This document shows, piece by piece, positions 18,637 to 28,785 of a DNA stretch of 64,000 bases. Under the pieces are notes generated by a model. The model ran no database searches. It was not told the DNA's origin and saw only the letters and a list, made by a program, of their open reading frames with translations. A program made the translations under genes and the position numbers. Numbering within the stretch: the first letter of the stretch is position 1; each line of letters starts with the position of its first letter. The stretch comes from Elizabethkingia sp. YR214 (lineage in GTDB: Bacteria; Bacteroidota; Bacteroidia; Flavobacteriales; Weeksellaceae), in NCBI RefSeq assembly GCF_003058195.1, contig NZ_QBUH01000003.1:463169-527168 (forward strand). The letters run 5' to 3'.

Positions 18637-19176
18637 ATGCGTATATCCAAGGTAGCAAAGAGATACGCAAAAGGTCTGTTAGACTTTACTCAGGAAACAG
18701 GAAATACAGCTTCTGTTTTTGCTGAGATGAAGGATGTTGTAAAAGTTTTAAATGCTTCTTCGGAACTTAATAAATTTTTCGATAGCCCTTTTATTGAGGC
18801 AAAAAAGAAAATTAGTGTTACTGAACAGATTTTTGCACAGTTTTCTCAAACCAGCAGAAATATTATTGCATTAACTATTAAGCAAGGTAGAGAAAACCAG
18901 CTTAAAGGTATTGCACAAGAATATATCAATAATGTGGAAGACCTGAATGGTGTACAAAGAATTTCTTTGGTTACTGCTACTCAACTTACACAACAAAATA
19001 TCGAAGATATCCTGAAAGGATCTTCATTGGTAGACCACTCTAAAACTTTTGATATTGAAACAAGTATCAAACCAGAAATTCTGGGAGGGTATGTCCTAAG
19101 AGTAGGTGACCAGCAAGTAGACGCTTCTGTAAGAACGAAGCTATCTAACATTAGAAAAGAATTTGAACTTAACTAA
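18637..19176 (+). CDS. atpH: F-type ATP synthase subunit delta
   Basis: The OSCP/delta subunit linking subunit b to the alpha3-beta3 head, 179 residues. The conserved C-terminal segment IKPEILGGYVLRVGDQQVDASV is present, with a helical N-terminal domain (SKVAKRYAKGLLDFTQE). Translation is probably coupled to atpF. Confidence 0.95.
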   Translation: MRISKVAKRYAKGLLDFTQETGNTASVFAEMKDVVKVLNASSELNKFFDSPFIEAKKKISVTEQIFAQFSQTSRNIIALTIKQGRENQLKGIAQEYINNVEDLNGVQRISLVTATQLTQQNIEDILKGSSLVDHSKTFDIETSIKPEILGGYVLRVGDQQVDASVRTKLSNIRKEFELN

Positions 19177-19191
19177 GATAATCAGACCAAA

Positions 19192-20769
19192 ATGGCAGAA
19201 ATAAATCCGGCAGAAGTATCTGCAATCTTAAAACAACAATTGGCAAACTTTGATACTCAGAGTGATGTCCAGGAAGTAGGAACCGTACTTCAGATCGGTG
19301 ACGGTATCGCACGTGTTTACGGGTTAGAAAACGTACAATATGGTGAGCTTGTAAGATTTGAAAGCGGTGTTGAAGGGATGGTACTTAACCTTGAAGAAGA
19401 CAACGTAGGTGTAGCTCTTCTTGGACAATCTAAAGCAGTAAAAGAAGGTGATACTGTAAAAAGAACCAATACTATTGCTTCTATTAAAGTTGGTGAAGGT
19501 TTATTAGGTCGTGTAGTAGATACATTAGGTAACCCTATCGATGGTAAAGGTGCTGTTAACGGAGATCTATACGAAATGCCTTTGGAAAGAAAAGCTCCGG
19601 GAGTAATCTTCCGTCAGCCTGTAACCGAGCCTTTACAAACAGGTATCGTTGCAATTGACTCTATGATCCCTGTAGGTAGAGGACAAAGAGAGCTTATTAT
19701 TGGTGACCGTCAGACAGGTAAAACTACTGTGGCTATCGATACTATTCTTAACCAAAAAGAATTTTATGATGCAGGTCAGCCTGTATATTGTATATATGTT
19801 GCTGTAGGGCAAAAAGCTTCTACTGTAGCACAAATCGTAAAAACCCTTGAAGATAAAGGAGCTATGGCTTATACGGTAATCGTTACAGCTAACGCTTCAG
19901 ATCCAGTTCCAATGCAGGTATATGCACCATTGGCAGGAGCTTCAATTGGTGAGTACTTCAGAGACACTGGTCGTCCTGCATTAATCATCTATGATGACCT
20001 TTCTAAGCAAGCAGTAGCTTACCGTGAGCTTTCTCTACTTTTAAGAAGACCACCGGGCCGTGAAGCTTATCCAGGTGACGTATTCTATCTTCACTCAAGA
20101 TTATTAGAAAGAGCTGCGAAAGTTATTGGTGACGATGAAATCGCTAAGCAAATGAATGACTTACCAGAGTCTTTAAAGCCTCTAGTAAAAGGAGGAGGTT
20201 CTTTAACTGCTCTTCCAATTATCGAGACTCAGGCTGGTGACGTTTCTGCATATATCCCGACTAACGTAATCTCTATTACAGACGGACAGATCTTCTTGGA
20301 AACTGACTTATTCAACTCTGGTGTACGTCCGGCTATCAACGTAGGTATTTCTGTATCTCGTGTAGGTGGTAACGCTCAGATCAAGTCTATGAAAAAAGTA
20401 TCTGGTACACTAAAATTAGACCAGGCACAATATAAAGAACTAGAAGCGTTTGCTAAATTTGGTTCTGACCTTGATGCTGCTACTTTAGCAGTAATCTCTA
20501 AAGGGGAAAGAAACGTAGAAGTATTGAAGCAAGGTGTTAACTCTCCACTTCCTGTTGAAGAGCAGATCGCTATGATCTACGCTGGTACTGAAAACTTAAT
20601 GAGAAAAGTACCTATCAACAAAGTAAAAGAGTTCTTAAGAGATTATGTAGATTTCTTAAAAGCTAAACATGCTGATACTTTAGCAGCTTTAAAAGCAGGT
20701 AAATACGATAATAACCTAACTTCTGTTCTGAAGCAGGTTGCTGACGATATCGCTGCAAAATACAACTAA
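19192..20769 (+). CDS. atpA: F-type ATP synthase subunit alpha
   Basis: The non-catalytic nucleotide-binding subunit of F1, 525 residues. It has the P-loop [14 protein letters not shown] near residue 169, the [12 protein letters not shown]alker B region, and the signature [17 protein letters not shown] near residue 380. It starts 15 bp after atpH. A 77-bp repeat-like spacer separates it from atpG. The catalytic beta subunit gene is not nearby. Confidence 0.98.
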   Translation: MAEINPAEVSAILKQQLANFDTQSDVQEVGTVLQIGDGIARVYGLENVQYGELVRFESGVEGMVLNLEEDNVGVALLGQSKAVKEGDTVKRTNTIASIKVGEGLLGRVVDTLGNPIDGKGAVNGDLYEMPLERKAPGVIFRQPVTEPLQTGIVAIDSMIPVGRGQRELIIGDRQTGKTTVAIDTILNQKEFYDAGQPVYCIYVAVGQKASTVAQIVKTLEDKGAMAYTVIVTANASDPVPMQVYAPLAGASIGEYFRDTGRPALIIYDDLSKQAVAYRELSLLLRRPPGREAYPGDVFYLHSRLLERAAKVIGDDEIAKQMNDLPESLKPLVKGGGSLTALPIIETQAGDVSAYIPTNVISITDGQIFLETDLFNSGVRPAINVGISVSRVGGNAQIKSMKKVSGTLKLDQAQYKELEAFAKFGSDLDAATLAVISKGERNVEVLKQGVNSPLPVEEQIAMIYAGTENLMRKVPINKVKEFLRDYVDFLKAKHADTLAALKAGKYDNNLTSVLKQVADDIAAKYN

Positions 20770-20846
20770 GATTTAGTTGATGGTTTCTGGTTGACAGTTA
20801 TAAGCTGGCAGCCAGAAGCCAATAACCAACAAGTATATAAAAGAGA
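20770..20846. repeat. Degenerate self-similar spacer between atpA and atpG
   Basis: A 77-bp gap of GGTTTCTGGTTGACAGTTAT- and GGCAGCCAGAAGCCAATAAC-like units. The two halves are partly complementary (GGTTTCTGGTT versus AGCCAGAAGCC), so a weak hairpin is possible. There is no gene and no T-run. It is G/C-richer than the nuo spacers but follows the same pattern of short diverged repeats. Confidence 0.45.
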
Positions 20847-21719
20847 ATGGCAAACTTAAAAGAAATACGAGGAAGGATTTCATCCATTTCATCTACAATG
20901 CAAATTACCAGTGCTATGAAAATGGTTTCGGCAGCGAAACTAAAGAAAGCACAGGATGCTATTGTGATGCTTCGCCCTTACTCCGAAAAACTTCAGGAAA
21001 TAATAGAAAACGTTAGTTCTACACTAGATCAGGAAACGCTTTCGGTTTATGCACAACCAAAAGAGGTTAAAAGAATCCTGTTCATTGCAGTTACTTCTAA
21101 CAGAGGTCTTGCAGGAGCTTTTAACTCTTCAGTTATCAAAGAAGTTAATGCTCAGTATCAACAAAATTCAGCTTTTGAAGTTGAAGTGTTGACTATTGGT
21201 AAAAAAGCATTTGATGCTTTCAGAGCTTCTAAGAAAATCTATGATAACCACAGTGATCTTTACGATTCTTTAACTTTTGAAGGCGTAGCACATGTAGCTG
21301 AGGATATCATGAGAGATTTCCGTCAGGGAGTTTTTGATGAAGTATACCTGGTGTACAACAAATTCCTTAATGCGGCAACGCAGGAAGTACAGACAGAAAA
21401 ACTTCTTCCTATTACAATGCCTGAAAAGAAAGAAGCTGAGAAGAGTACAATCGAAACTGATTATATCTTCGAACCAAACCGTACCGAAATTCTGGAAACT
21501 TTAATTCCTAAATCTATTAAGACTCAGGTTTATAAAGCAATCCTAGATTCAGTAGCTTCTGAGCATGGTGCAAGGATGACTGCAATGCACAAAGCAACAG
21601 ATAATGCACAGGCATTGAAGAATGATCTGGTTATCTTCTACAACAAAGCACGTCAGGCTGCAATTACCAACGAAATCTTGGAAATTGTATCTGGAGCTGA
21701 AGCTTTGAAAAACAGCTAG
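20847..21719 (+). CDS. atpG: F-type ATP synthase subunit gamma
   Basis: The central rotor shaft of F1, 290 residues. The N-terminal helix carries ITSAMKMVSAAKLKKAQ and the C-terminal helix carries ASEHGARMTAMHKATDNA, the two halves of the coiled-coil axle. It is the last gene of this cluster and is closed by a terminator 22 bp downstream. Confidence 0.97.
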   Translation: MANLKEIRGRISSISSTMQITSAMKMVSAAKLKKAQDAIVMLRPYSEKLQEIIENVSSTLDQETLSVYAQPKEVKRILFIAVTSNRGLAGAFNSSVIKEVNAQYQQNSAFEVEVLTIGKKAFDAFRASKKIYDNHSDLYDSLTFEGVAHVAEDIMRDFRQGVFDEVYLVYNKFLNAATQEVQTEKLLPITMPEKKEAEKSTIETDYIFEPNRTEILETLIPKSIKTQVYKAILDSVASEHGARMTAMHKATDNAQALKNDLVIFYNKARQAAITNEILEIVSGAEALKNS

Positions 21720-21740
21720 AAAAGTTCAAAAAAATAATTA

Positions 21741-21773
21741 AAAGCGCTTATTCTTTGGGTAAGCGCTTTTTTG
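21741..21773 (+). terminator. Terminator of the atp operon
   Basis: Perfect 11-bp arms AAAAGCGCTTA and TAAGCGCTTTT around a 9-base loop, then TTTTG. It lies between atpG and the acetyltransferase gene and shows that the operon ends without atpD or atpC. Confidence 0.9.
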
Positions 21774-21784
21774 TATTTTTATAT

Positions 21785-22195
21785 ATGCATATTCGAATTG
21801 TTGAAAAGAAAGATAAAGACTATTCCGTCATACAGGGAATCTATAATATGGTACGGAATGAAATGCCTTTTCTTTCTGAAATACCTGACATTAAAAATGT
21901 ACTGACTGGTGAAGTGGTTTACGAAGCCATTGCAGAGGGAGAAGCAATTGCTTTTATATCCTTGTGGGAGCCGGATAATTTTATTCATTATTTATTTGTT
22001 AGTCCTTCATACCAAAGCAAAGGAGTAGGCTTACAATTGATTACCCATCTTTTAGAAGTATATGGGAAGCCCATGGGGCTGAAATGTCTGTTGGAGAATG
22101 CCAATGCAGTCCGTTTCTATAAAAAAAATGGTTTTGATGAAAAATACCACGGAACATCTGCTGAAGGCGAATATATTTACTTTGAACTCCAATAA
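21785..22195 (+). CDS. GNAT family N-acetyltransferase
   Basis: About 136 residues from the ATG at 21785 (MHIRIVEKK). An upstream ATG at 21755 lies inside the terminator and is rejected. The acetyl-CoA-binding motif is HYLFVSPSYQSKGVGLQLITH, with the C-terminal NANAVRFYKKNGFDE typical of single-domain GNAT enzymes. The substrate is unknown. It appears monocistronic, 94 bp before the CNNM gene. Confidence 0.85.
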   Translation: MHIRIVEKKDKDYSVIQGIYNMVRNEMPFLSEIPDIKNVLTGEVVYEAIAEGEAIAFISLWEPDNFIHYLFVSPSYQSKGVGLQLITHLLEVYGKPMGLKCLLENANAVRFYKKNGFDEKYHGTSAEGEYIYFELQ

Positions 22196-22254
22196 TAATA
22201 AAAAGTTAACACAGGAAGTACAGGAATTAAAAATGCGTATTAAAAAATAATACA

Positions 22255-22262
22255 TATCTTTG
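22255..22262 (+). promoter_or_regulatory. Putative -7 box for the CNNM/CBS gene
   Basis: TATCTTTG is an exact match to TAnnTTTG 27 bp before the ATG at 22290. No TTTG is found at the -33 position, so support is partial. Confidence 0.35.
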
Positions 22263-22289
22263 CATTTGATTATATTATTAACAAATTAA

Positions 22290-23648
22290 ATGGACCCCGA
22301 TAGTTTTGTCAAACTTCTTATTGCCCTTTTCCTAGTATTACTTAATGGCTTCTTCGTAGCCGCCGAATTTTCAATCGTAAAAGTAAGATATTCACAAATT
22401 CAGATAAAAGCTGCAGAAGGCAATGCACTTGCTAAGAAAGCAGAATACATTATTAAGCATCTAGATGCATACCTTTCCGCCACACAGTTAGGGATTACTC
22501 TTGCCAGCCTTGCTTTAGGTTGGGTCGGAGAAAGCGCATTACACCATGTTTTCGAAGATCTGTTTCATCGTTTTGGTTTTGCTGTTGCAGACTCTACCAT
22601 TACTACTGTTTCTGTAGTATGTAGTTTCCTGATTATTACAATTATGCACATTGTATTTGGTGAATTAGTTCCTAAATCTATTGCAATACGTAAATCGGAA
22701 GCTACAACTTTCTTTGTGGCTTACCCGATGATTTTATTCTATAACGTTTTCAAGCCATTTATATGGTTAATGAATTCTATTTCCAATGCATTTTTAAGAC
22801 TGATTAAAATCCATCCGGCTTCTGAAAATGAAATCCACTCTACAGAAGAATTACAGCTTTTGGTAAAACAAAGTGCTGATAGCGGGGAAATTGAAGAAGA
22901 GAACTACGAGATCATTAAGAACGCATTTGACTTTACAGATCATAGTGCAAAACAGATTATGGTACCGCGTCAGAATATCTTTTCTATCAACATCAATGAT
23001 GATAAGAAGGATATTGTTGAAAAAATGCTGGAAAGTGGTTACTCCAGAATACCAGTATATGACGGATCTATAGATAATGTTATTGGTATTTTTTATACCA
23101 AAGAATTTATCCGCGAATACATTAAGAACTTTGATGAATGGGATGAGTTCGACATCAGAACGCTTTTACATGAACCTACGTTTGTTGTAGGAAGTAAAAA
23201 AATATCCGACCTTATGAAGGTTTTCCAAACTAAAAAGCAGCATTTGGCTATCGTTATCGATGAGTTTGGTGGTACTGAAGGTATTATTTCCCTTGAAGAT
23301 ATTCTTGAAGAACTTGTAGGAGAGATCCAGGACGAAGAAGATGAGGAAGAAAAAATTGTCGAGAAAGTAGGAGAGAATGTTTATTGGGTACAGGCTTCTC
23401 AGCCATTGGAAGAAATAAATGAACACCTCCCTGTAGATTTGCCTGAAAATCCGGAACAATATAATACGCTGGCTGGTTTTATTTTACATGAGCTTAGTGA
23501 TATTCCTGAAGAAAATCAGGAATTCGACCTCAACGGTTATCATTTTAAAATTCTTAAAATGCAGAACCGTGGTGTAGAGATGGTGGAGATGATATATTTG
23601 GAACCCGTAATTGAAGAAAGACTTGCAGATGAAATGGGAGAAGCTTAA
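22290..23648 (+). CDS. CNNM/CBS-domain membrane protein (hemolysin/CorC-type transporter family)
   Basis: A 452-residue inner-membrane protein. It has an N-terminal CNNM (DUF21) domain with about four helices (LNGFFVAAEFSIVKVR; TLASLALGWVGE; HIVFGELVPKSIAIRK), a CBS-pair domain (around residues 220-345) and a C-terminal CorC_HlyC domain (around 360-440). The family is linked to Mg2+/Co2+ homeostasis; the old name hemolysin is not evidence of toxicity. Its 3' end overlaps the clpS start by 20 bp. Confidence 0.9.
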   Translation: MDPDSFVKLLIALFLVLLNGFFVAAEFSIVKVRYSQIQIKAAEGNALAKKAEYIIKHLDAYLSATQLGITLASLALGWVGESALHHVFEDLFHRFGFAVADSTITTVSVVCSFLIITIMHIVFGELVPKSIAIRKSEATTFFVAYPMILFYNVFKPFIWLMNSISNAFLRLIKIHPASENEIHSTEELQLLVKQSADSGEIEEENYEIIKNAFDFTDHSAKQIMVPRQNIFSININDDKKDIVEKMLESGYSRIPVYDGSIDNVIGIFYTKEFIREYIKNFDEWDEFDIRTLLHEPTFVVGSKKISDLMKVFQTKKQHLAIVIDEFGGTEGIISLEDILEELVGEIQDEEDEEEKIVEKVGENVYWVQASQPLEEINEHLPVDLPENPEQYNTLAGFILHELSDIPEENQEFDLNGYHFKILKMQNRGVEMVEMIYLEPVIEERLADEMGEA

Positions 23649-23937
23649 TTCACAGAGTTATGACAGTCCAAAACGAGAGTATGAAGAAGAAGTACTGGTT
23701 TTGGATCAGACGGATGATGTATATAAATTAGTTCTGCATAATGACGATGTCAATACTTTTGATTTTGTTATCGAATGTTTGATAGAGATTTGTAAACATA
23801 CACCGGAACAGGCGGAACAATGTACCTTATTGGTACATTATAAAGGTAAATGTACCGTAAAGACAGGTGCAATGGATTTACTGAAGCCTATGCATCAGAA
23901 ACTATTATCCAGAGGCTTGACTTCTGAGATTGTATAA
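23629..23937 (+). CDS. clpS: ATP-dependent Clp protease adaptor ClpS
   Basis: An N-recognin adaptor that delivers N-degron substrates to ClpAP. It is about 102 residues from the ATG at 23629; a TTG at 23611 is the less likely start. The family core VYKLVLHNDDVNTFDFVI, the HNDD surface, and the C-terminal HYKGKCTVKTG strand with the substrate-pocket region are all present. It is encoded within the tail of the CNNM gene and is probably co-transcribed with it. Confidence 0.93.
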   Translation: MKWEKLNSQSYDSPKREYEEEVLVLDQTDDVYKLVLHNDDVNTFDFVIECLIEICKHTPEQAEQCTLLVHYKGKCTVKTGAMDLLKPMHQKLLSRGLTSEIV

Positions 23938-23941
23938 AATA

Positions 23942-23981
23942 AAAAAAGAAAGGCTTTCCCAAAGGAAAGCCTTTCTTTTTT
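23942..23981. terminator. Bidirectional terminator between clpS and the GH95-like gene
   Basis: A long hairpin with GAAAGGCTTTCC and GGAAAGCCTTTC arms flanked by A's on the left and T's on the right. It can serve clpS (+) and the convergent glycosidase gene (-), whose stop lies at its edge. Confidence 0.88.
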
Positions 23982-26163
23982 AGTTTGCTTTTAAAGTCAA
24001 TGTTTTTCCTTTCGGAATTTCATAAACATAGACAGAATTAGTTTGTTGGATGAGATTGCCAGATCCTAATGCTGTAAACGGCCCTTCAAAATTTGGTTTT
24101 ATTTTTATTTGGCCGCCTTTTTCGCTGTAAATACTTACTTCGGTATTTTTACTATTCTTTCTTACAGCTGAAATTAGAAATGCACCACTGGTTCTAAGAT
24201 TTTTAAAAGATATATTTTTCCAGTCTTCCGGTACTGCGGGAAATATACGGGTAACTCCGTTCCAATGCTGCAGATAAAGCTCCTGAATACTCTGCATTCC
24301 TGCAAGAGGAGTTTCTATTACAGGACCGCTTTCTGCATATAATGTATTGGGTTTTACAAACTTTTGGATAAATGTTTTCATAATATCCCGGGATTCATTT
24401 CCATGTCCCATCATGGCTTTCATAGAGGCATGTCCTGTCAACGAATATCCTTGTAATGCTTCTGGCTTGCTTTGCCACGTATTAATGGATTTTTCAATAA
24501 TATTATGATTTTCTGCCTGATCCCAGTTAATTTCGTAAAAAGGATATATCATCAGAAGATGTGAATAATGACGATGAGATTCGGAATAAGGTACGTCCTG
24601 GGCGATCATATAGCCGCCTTCATTTACCGGAAAAGGAATAAGGTTTTGTAATATGTCCTGCCACTGTGAGTGGAGCTTATCTTTTCTTCTCTTTTTAGAA
24701 TCCATTTCGATAAGAGTTTTTAATCCCCAACGAAGTATAGAAAGATCATAATTGGTATTGAAGGCGTATCCCTTAGAATACTCAGGAGAATAAGTTTTGG
24801 CTTCCAGTTGGTATTTCCCATCTTTATTTTTTCCAAGAAGATGAAGGTAATAATTAATGCTCTTTTTCAGTAAATTATATACTTTATTCCCCAATGCTTC
24901 ATCTTGGGTAAAATCGTAATGTTGATAATAATAATATAACAGCCAGGTAAGATTTCCTGTCTCTGCTTCGGAATTGGTAATGGGCTCACTATTGCCTTTT
25001 ACGACTTTAACAGGAGCGTACATATCCGGGCCTCCGCTTCTGCCCAGTGCCATAGAATTGTATTGGTATTCTTTAGGAACATTTTTTATCAGACTATTGT
25101 AATTCCGGTCTATTGCTTTGACCAAAGATTCTGCTAATTCCAGATGGTTGGCTGTGTAGAGAGGTGAATAGGTTAGTTGCATATTGAGATTGTACCAATA
25201 TCCCGGCCATGGTGTTTTATCTGTCCAGGGGCCTTGTAAATCAATAGCAGGTTTATTTGATCTGGTAGCAGATGCTAGTTTATAAAGCTGATAGTTGTAA
25301 AAGTCTTGTAGTTCCTGATCCGGAATATTGAAAGATGACTTGGTATAATATTGATGCCACCAATTTTGATGATTCTTTATTTTAGAAGAAACTTTGCTCC
25401 ATTCAAAGTTGGCTAATCTCTTTCCAGCATTTTTTTCAGCCTCGTTATTATTGATCTGATAATCGGTAGCAATTAAAATATACTTCAGGTTATTCAATTT
25501 CTTTTCTGTATAAGCTACGCTGTAGCCACCGCCGGCTAGCATAGGCTGGTAACTGGTAATTATACTATTGTGATTTGTTATCCTTACTGCTGGATTGGGT
25601 AAATAGTTTTCAGGTTGTTTTGCGTAAGAGAAACTCCTTCTCGGGCTTTCAGATTTTTCAGGGACCCAAATAATTTCATATTTGTTTTTATAATTCTGGT
25701 CATCAACCCGCAATAAGATATAATCTTCTTCGGAAAAAGTAATAGCATTGATCCGGATACTCCCCGAATTGGTTTTTAGTTCTGTTGAGCTTTCAGCATT
25801 GTATAAATCGATTTTGCCTACTGCATCCGTAATATTGTCCGAAAGTTTTACTTCGAAGTATCCTAACGGAAGTCGAGGTCTTTCAAATAGGTTCTCTTCA
25901 CCGTTACGGTGATCATATACATCCGTTCTTCCGATGGTAATTTTGCATGAGAAAGCATCTTTCAGATAAGTCATTGTTCCCAACAAACCGTTTCCGGTAA
26001 ATACTCCCTGATAAATGGTCTTGCCTAGAGGAATAGTTTTGTGATCACCAGTATTCCGGATACTATGAATAAATAGTTCCTGTGGAGAATGGTTATTTGT
26101 TGTCTGACTGTTATAGGTTGTAATGAAGCATGAAAATAAGATGAGTTTTAAACATTTGATCAT
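23980..26163 (-). CDS. Secreted glycoside hydrolase, GH95-like
   Basis: A 727-residue exported protein (signal MIKCLKLILFSCFITTYNSQ). The N-terminal beta-sandwich begins with GVFTGNGLLGTMTYLKDAF, followed by an alpha/alpha-barrel region. The C-terminal SIQELYLQHWNGVTRIFPAVPEDW and FKNLRTSGAFLIS segments resemble GH95 family proteins (alpha-L-fucosidase/galactosidase type). Exact substrate is unknown, and the N-terminal motif is diverged from classical GH95. It starts 24 bp after the tamL stop on the same strand, so the two are likely co-transcribed. Confidence 0.78.
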   Translation of the reverse strand: MIKCLKLILFSCFITTYNSQTTNNHSPQELFIHSIRNTGDHKTIPLGKTIYQGVFTGNGLLGTMTYLKDAFSCKITIGRTDVYDHRNGEENLFERPRLPLGYFEVKLSDNITDAVGKIDLYNAESSTELKTNSGSIRINAITFSEEDYILLRVDDQNYKNKYEIIWVPEKSESPRRSFSYAKQPENYLPNPAVRITNHNSIITSYQPMLAGGGYSVAYTEKKLNNLKYILIATDYQINNNEAEKNAGKRLANFEWSKVSSKIKNHQNWWHQYYTKSSFNIPDQELQDFYNYQLYKLASATRSNKPAIDLQGPWTDKTPWPGYWYNLNMQLTYSPLYTANHLELAESLVKAIDRNYNSLIKNVPKEYQYNSMALGRSGGPDMYAPVKVVKGNSEPITNSEAETGNLTWLLYYYYQHYDFTQDEALGNKVYNLLKKSINYYLHLLGKNKDGKYQLEAKTYSPEYSKGYAFNTNYDLSILRWGLKTLIEMDSKKRRKDKLHSQWQDILQNLIPFPVNEGGYMIAQDVPYSESHRHYSHLLMIYPFYEINWDQAENHNIIEKSINTWQSKPEALQGYSLTGHASMKAMMGHGNESRDIMKTFIQKFVKPNTLYAESGPVIETPLAGMQSIQELYLQHWNGVTRIFPAVPEDWKNISFKNLRTSGAFLISAVRKNSKNTEVSIYSEKGGQIKIKPNFEGPFTALGSGNLIQQTNSVYVYEIPKGKTLTLKAN

Positions 26164-26187
26164 GGTTATATAGTTATGGTAGTTTTT

Positions 26188-28785
26188 CTAGAACGGATAA
26201 CCAAATGCAAAGTTAAAGGTTGGTTGTAGTGGTTTTATCCTTTTAAAATTCCAACGATCTCCTTCTGGCATATTGGGGTCAAATATCTTATACGCAAGAT
26301 CTAGCCTTAAGGTAACATAAGCAATATTAAATCTGAATCCGAATCCGGAGCCAATACCTAATTGCTTATAAAACTTATTGAATTTGAACTCGTCACCAAT
26401 TCCAGTATTCTTCAGGCTCCAGATATTTCCGGCATCAGTAAATAATGCCCCTTCTACAATTTTGGAAATAGGAAAACGGTATTCGATATTGGTAGTTAGT
26501 TTTACATTATCCAACATATAAGAACGTACATTCTGATCAACCTGAATATCTGCAGGACCTAGACCTCCAAACGCAAGCCACGCTCTGATATCACTGGATC
26601 CTCCATTGAAATAAGACCTCATATAAGGCATAACATGAGAGTTTCCATATGGAATACCAACTCCAATGAATTGTCTGAAAACTAATGTTCTTCTGCTGTT
26701 TGAGAAACTAAAATATTTTCGGGCATCTATATCAAACTTCATGAACTGTGCATAAGGCACTCCAAATAGTCCTTTTTCTGAATTTTCACCTGCTATACCA
26801 GTGGTAAAGCTTTTGAAACTCTTGTCTATTAGACTTAGGAAATTACCAGCTGTTTCAAATTTAAAACTAAGATAAGAAGGATTAGGATAAGCTTTGTTAC
26901 CAATCTCATTATAGGTGAAATTATAGATCATGGAATTGATCACTACATCCTGAGTTTGTCGCTCTTTGTTGAGCAATGATTGCTGGAAGTTGATGAAAAC
27001 AGGATCGTTTTTAGCATCAATAGAATTCTGATAAGCTACATCGCTCATAATGATTTTACTAACCTCATCCGTAGTTATTCTTCCTGTAGAATATTGCTCA
27101 GCAAGTGCTAGATTTTGTACAAAGTATTTTCCGAACATTAAAGACCTATAGACATCATCCCTCGGGAATAATTCATAATATTTGTCTTTATTACGGGTAA
27201 AGTTAAACTGAGTGTTGAAAAGTGTTAAACGGTGTGTAATAATATCATTAACTGCAGCATTGTAATTAAGCCCCATATTAAAGCTTATTCTGCCCAAGCC
27301 AATGTTGTTTTGTATAGATGACCCTACAACAATAGATGAAGTAGGAGTATATCTTTTGGGAATAAATTTGTAATATTTAAACGGAACCAATAATCTTGGA
27401 ACATTCAAAGCAACCTGTGCAGAAAGCTCGTAGGCATTAAAATAAGTGTTTGGGTTTGTAGCATTGTTAGTTGTTCCTATAATTCCTGAAAAACTTGTAC
27501 TAAGGTTTTCCGCTCCGCCAAATATATTACGTGTAGTAAGCTCCACACTCGGGGAGAAACCTAAGTTAAGAATCTGGGAATAGTGAACATCCGTTGCAAT
27601 TTTAAACTCATATTTTGGTAACGGAGTTAGATAGATATCGGTTTTTAATAAGCTATCCTGTTCCTGTACAATCTCGAACCTGTTGATATTGAAATTATTC
27701 ATTCCCACAAGATTCCTTTTTGTAAGGTCTATTTCCCGTTGATTATATTTATCTCCTTCTCTTAGGACAACAGCCGTCCACAATGATCTGTTTTTATATT
27801 TTTTATCAGGGTTATAGAAATTTATCTTTCTCAGCGTTTCGTAGTTTTCAGGTTTCAGATCACCTTTATTTACCTGATCATCGGAGATATAAACATTAAC
27901 ATCCGAGAACTTACTGATTACGTAAGGATTTTTTTGCTTTCCATCCTGTGCGCTGTCTCTTTTGAATTCCAGAGTTAGGGGAACATCCTTTCTGCTCTTC
28001 AGTGAATCCGCAGTAAAGAATATTTCTTCATTAGAGCCATTAAAATTATAATAGCCATTACTCCGCATAATATCGTTAATACGAGCGACTTCTTTTTCCA
28101 GATTTTCCTGATCCAGCACTTTACCTGTTTTTATAAAACTCTTGGGATAATTTTGCTCATAAAGTAAACGGATAGGCTCTTCCGGAATATTATAGTAGTA
28201 ATCCTTAACCAGAGTAGGGTCTTTATGTTCTATCTGGTATAGTGCAGATGCTTTTTTTCCTGTAGAATCTATTTTGTTAGTTCCGGTTACTTTAGCATCC
28301 CAGTAGCCTTTATAAACAAAGAATTTTCTGATTTTATCAGCGCTTTTTTCTGTTGCAGCCTCATTTAATATCACAGGCTGTTGCCCTACATTATGCAGGA
28401 ATCTGTCCCAGAAGAGATTTTTACCAACAAGATTAGGGCGATTGTGCTTTAAGGCAATAGAATCCCTTAGCTTTTGTGTTCTCATCTGGCTAGGGTAGGT
28501 CATATACTCGTTGAGTATAGTATCCAGCTTTGGATTAGCCATATTATAAGCCCATAAGCCAATAGGAGCTACAAAAAGAAACTTTTTATTGGGTTTTTGA
28601 TTAACATAGTCCGGAACTTTATCCTCGAATAATTTGCCGTCTTTGTACTGAAATTTATTAGAGGTTAGTAAATAGGAGTCTTCAGGTACTTTTCGGGTGG
28701 AGCATGCATTGAGCAAAAAAAATGCAATTGCAGGTGCCGAAAATAAGTAATATTTTTGAAAATATTTTGAAGAATGCTTACCCAT
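26188..28785 (-). CDS. tamL: Translocation and assembly module lipoprotein TamL (Omp85 family)
   Basis: An 865-residue outer-membrane protein. It has a lipoprotein signal with lipobox LLNACSTRK (Cys near residue 28), POTRA-like repeats (residues 150-400) and a C-terminal BamA/TamA-type barrel with GGSSDIRAW and the terminal FAFGYPF strand. This is the lipid-anchored TamA of Bacteroidetes, which works with TamB in inserting outer-membrane proteins; tamB is not in this window. Its ATG overlaps by 12 bp the ATG of the divergent RNA methyltransferase gene. Confidence 0.9.
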   Translation of the reverse strand: MGKHSSKYFQKYYLFSAPAIAFFLLNACSTRKVPEDSYLLTSNKFQYKDGKLFEDKVPDYVNQKPNKKFLFVAPIGLWAYNMANPKLDTILNEYMTYPSQMRTQKLRDSIALKHNRPNLVGKNLFWDRFLHNVGQQPVILNEAATEKSADKIRKFFVYKGYWDAKVTGTNKIDSTGKKASALYQIEHKDPTLVKDYYYNIPEEPIRLLYEQNYPKSFIKTGKVLDQENLEKEVARINDIMRSNGYYNFNGSNEEIFFTADSLKSRKDVPLTLEFKRDSAQDGKQKNPYVISKFSDVNVYISDDQVNKGDLKPENYETLRKINFYNPDKKYKNRSLWTAVVLREGDKYNQREIDLTKRNLVGMNNFNINRFEIVQEQDSLLKTDIYLTPLPKYEFKIATDVHYSQILNLGFSPSVELTTRNIFGGAENLSTSFSGIIGTTNNATNPNTYFNAYELSAQVALNVPRLLVPFKYYKFIPKRYTPTSSIVVGSSIQNNIGLGRISFNMGLNYNAAVNDIITHRLTLFNTQFNFTRNKDKYYELFPRDDVYRSLMFGKYFVQNLALAEQYSTGRITTDEVSKIIMSDVAYQNSIDAKNDPVFINFQQSLLNKERQTQDVVINSMIYNFTYNEIGNKAYPNPSYLSFKFETAGNFLSLIDKSFKSFTTGIAGENSEKGLFGVPYAQFMKFDIDARKYFSFSNSRRTLVFRQFIGVGIPYGNSHVMPYMRSYFNGGSSDIRAWLAFGGLGPADIQVDQNVRSYMLDNVKLTTNIEYRFPISKIVEGALFTDAGNIWSLKNTGIGDEFKFNKFYKQLGIGSGFGFRFNIAYVTLRLDLAYKIFDPNMPEGDRWNFKRIKPLQPTFNFAFGYPF

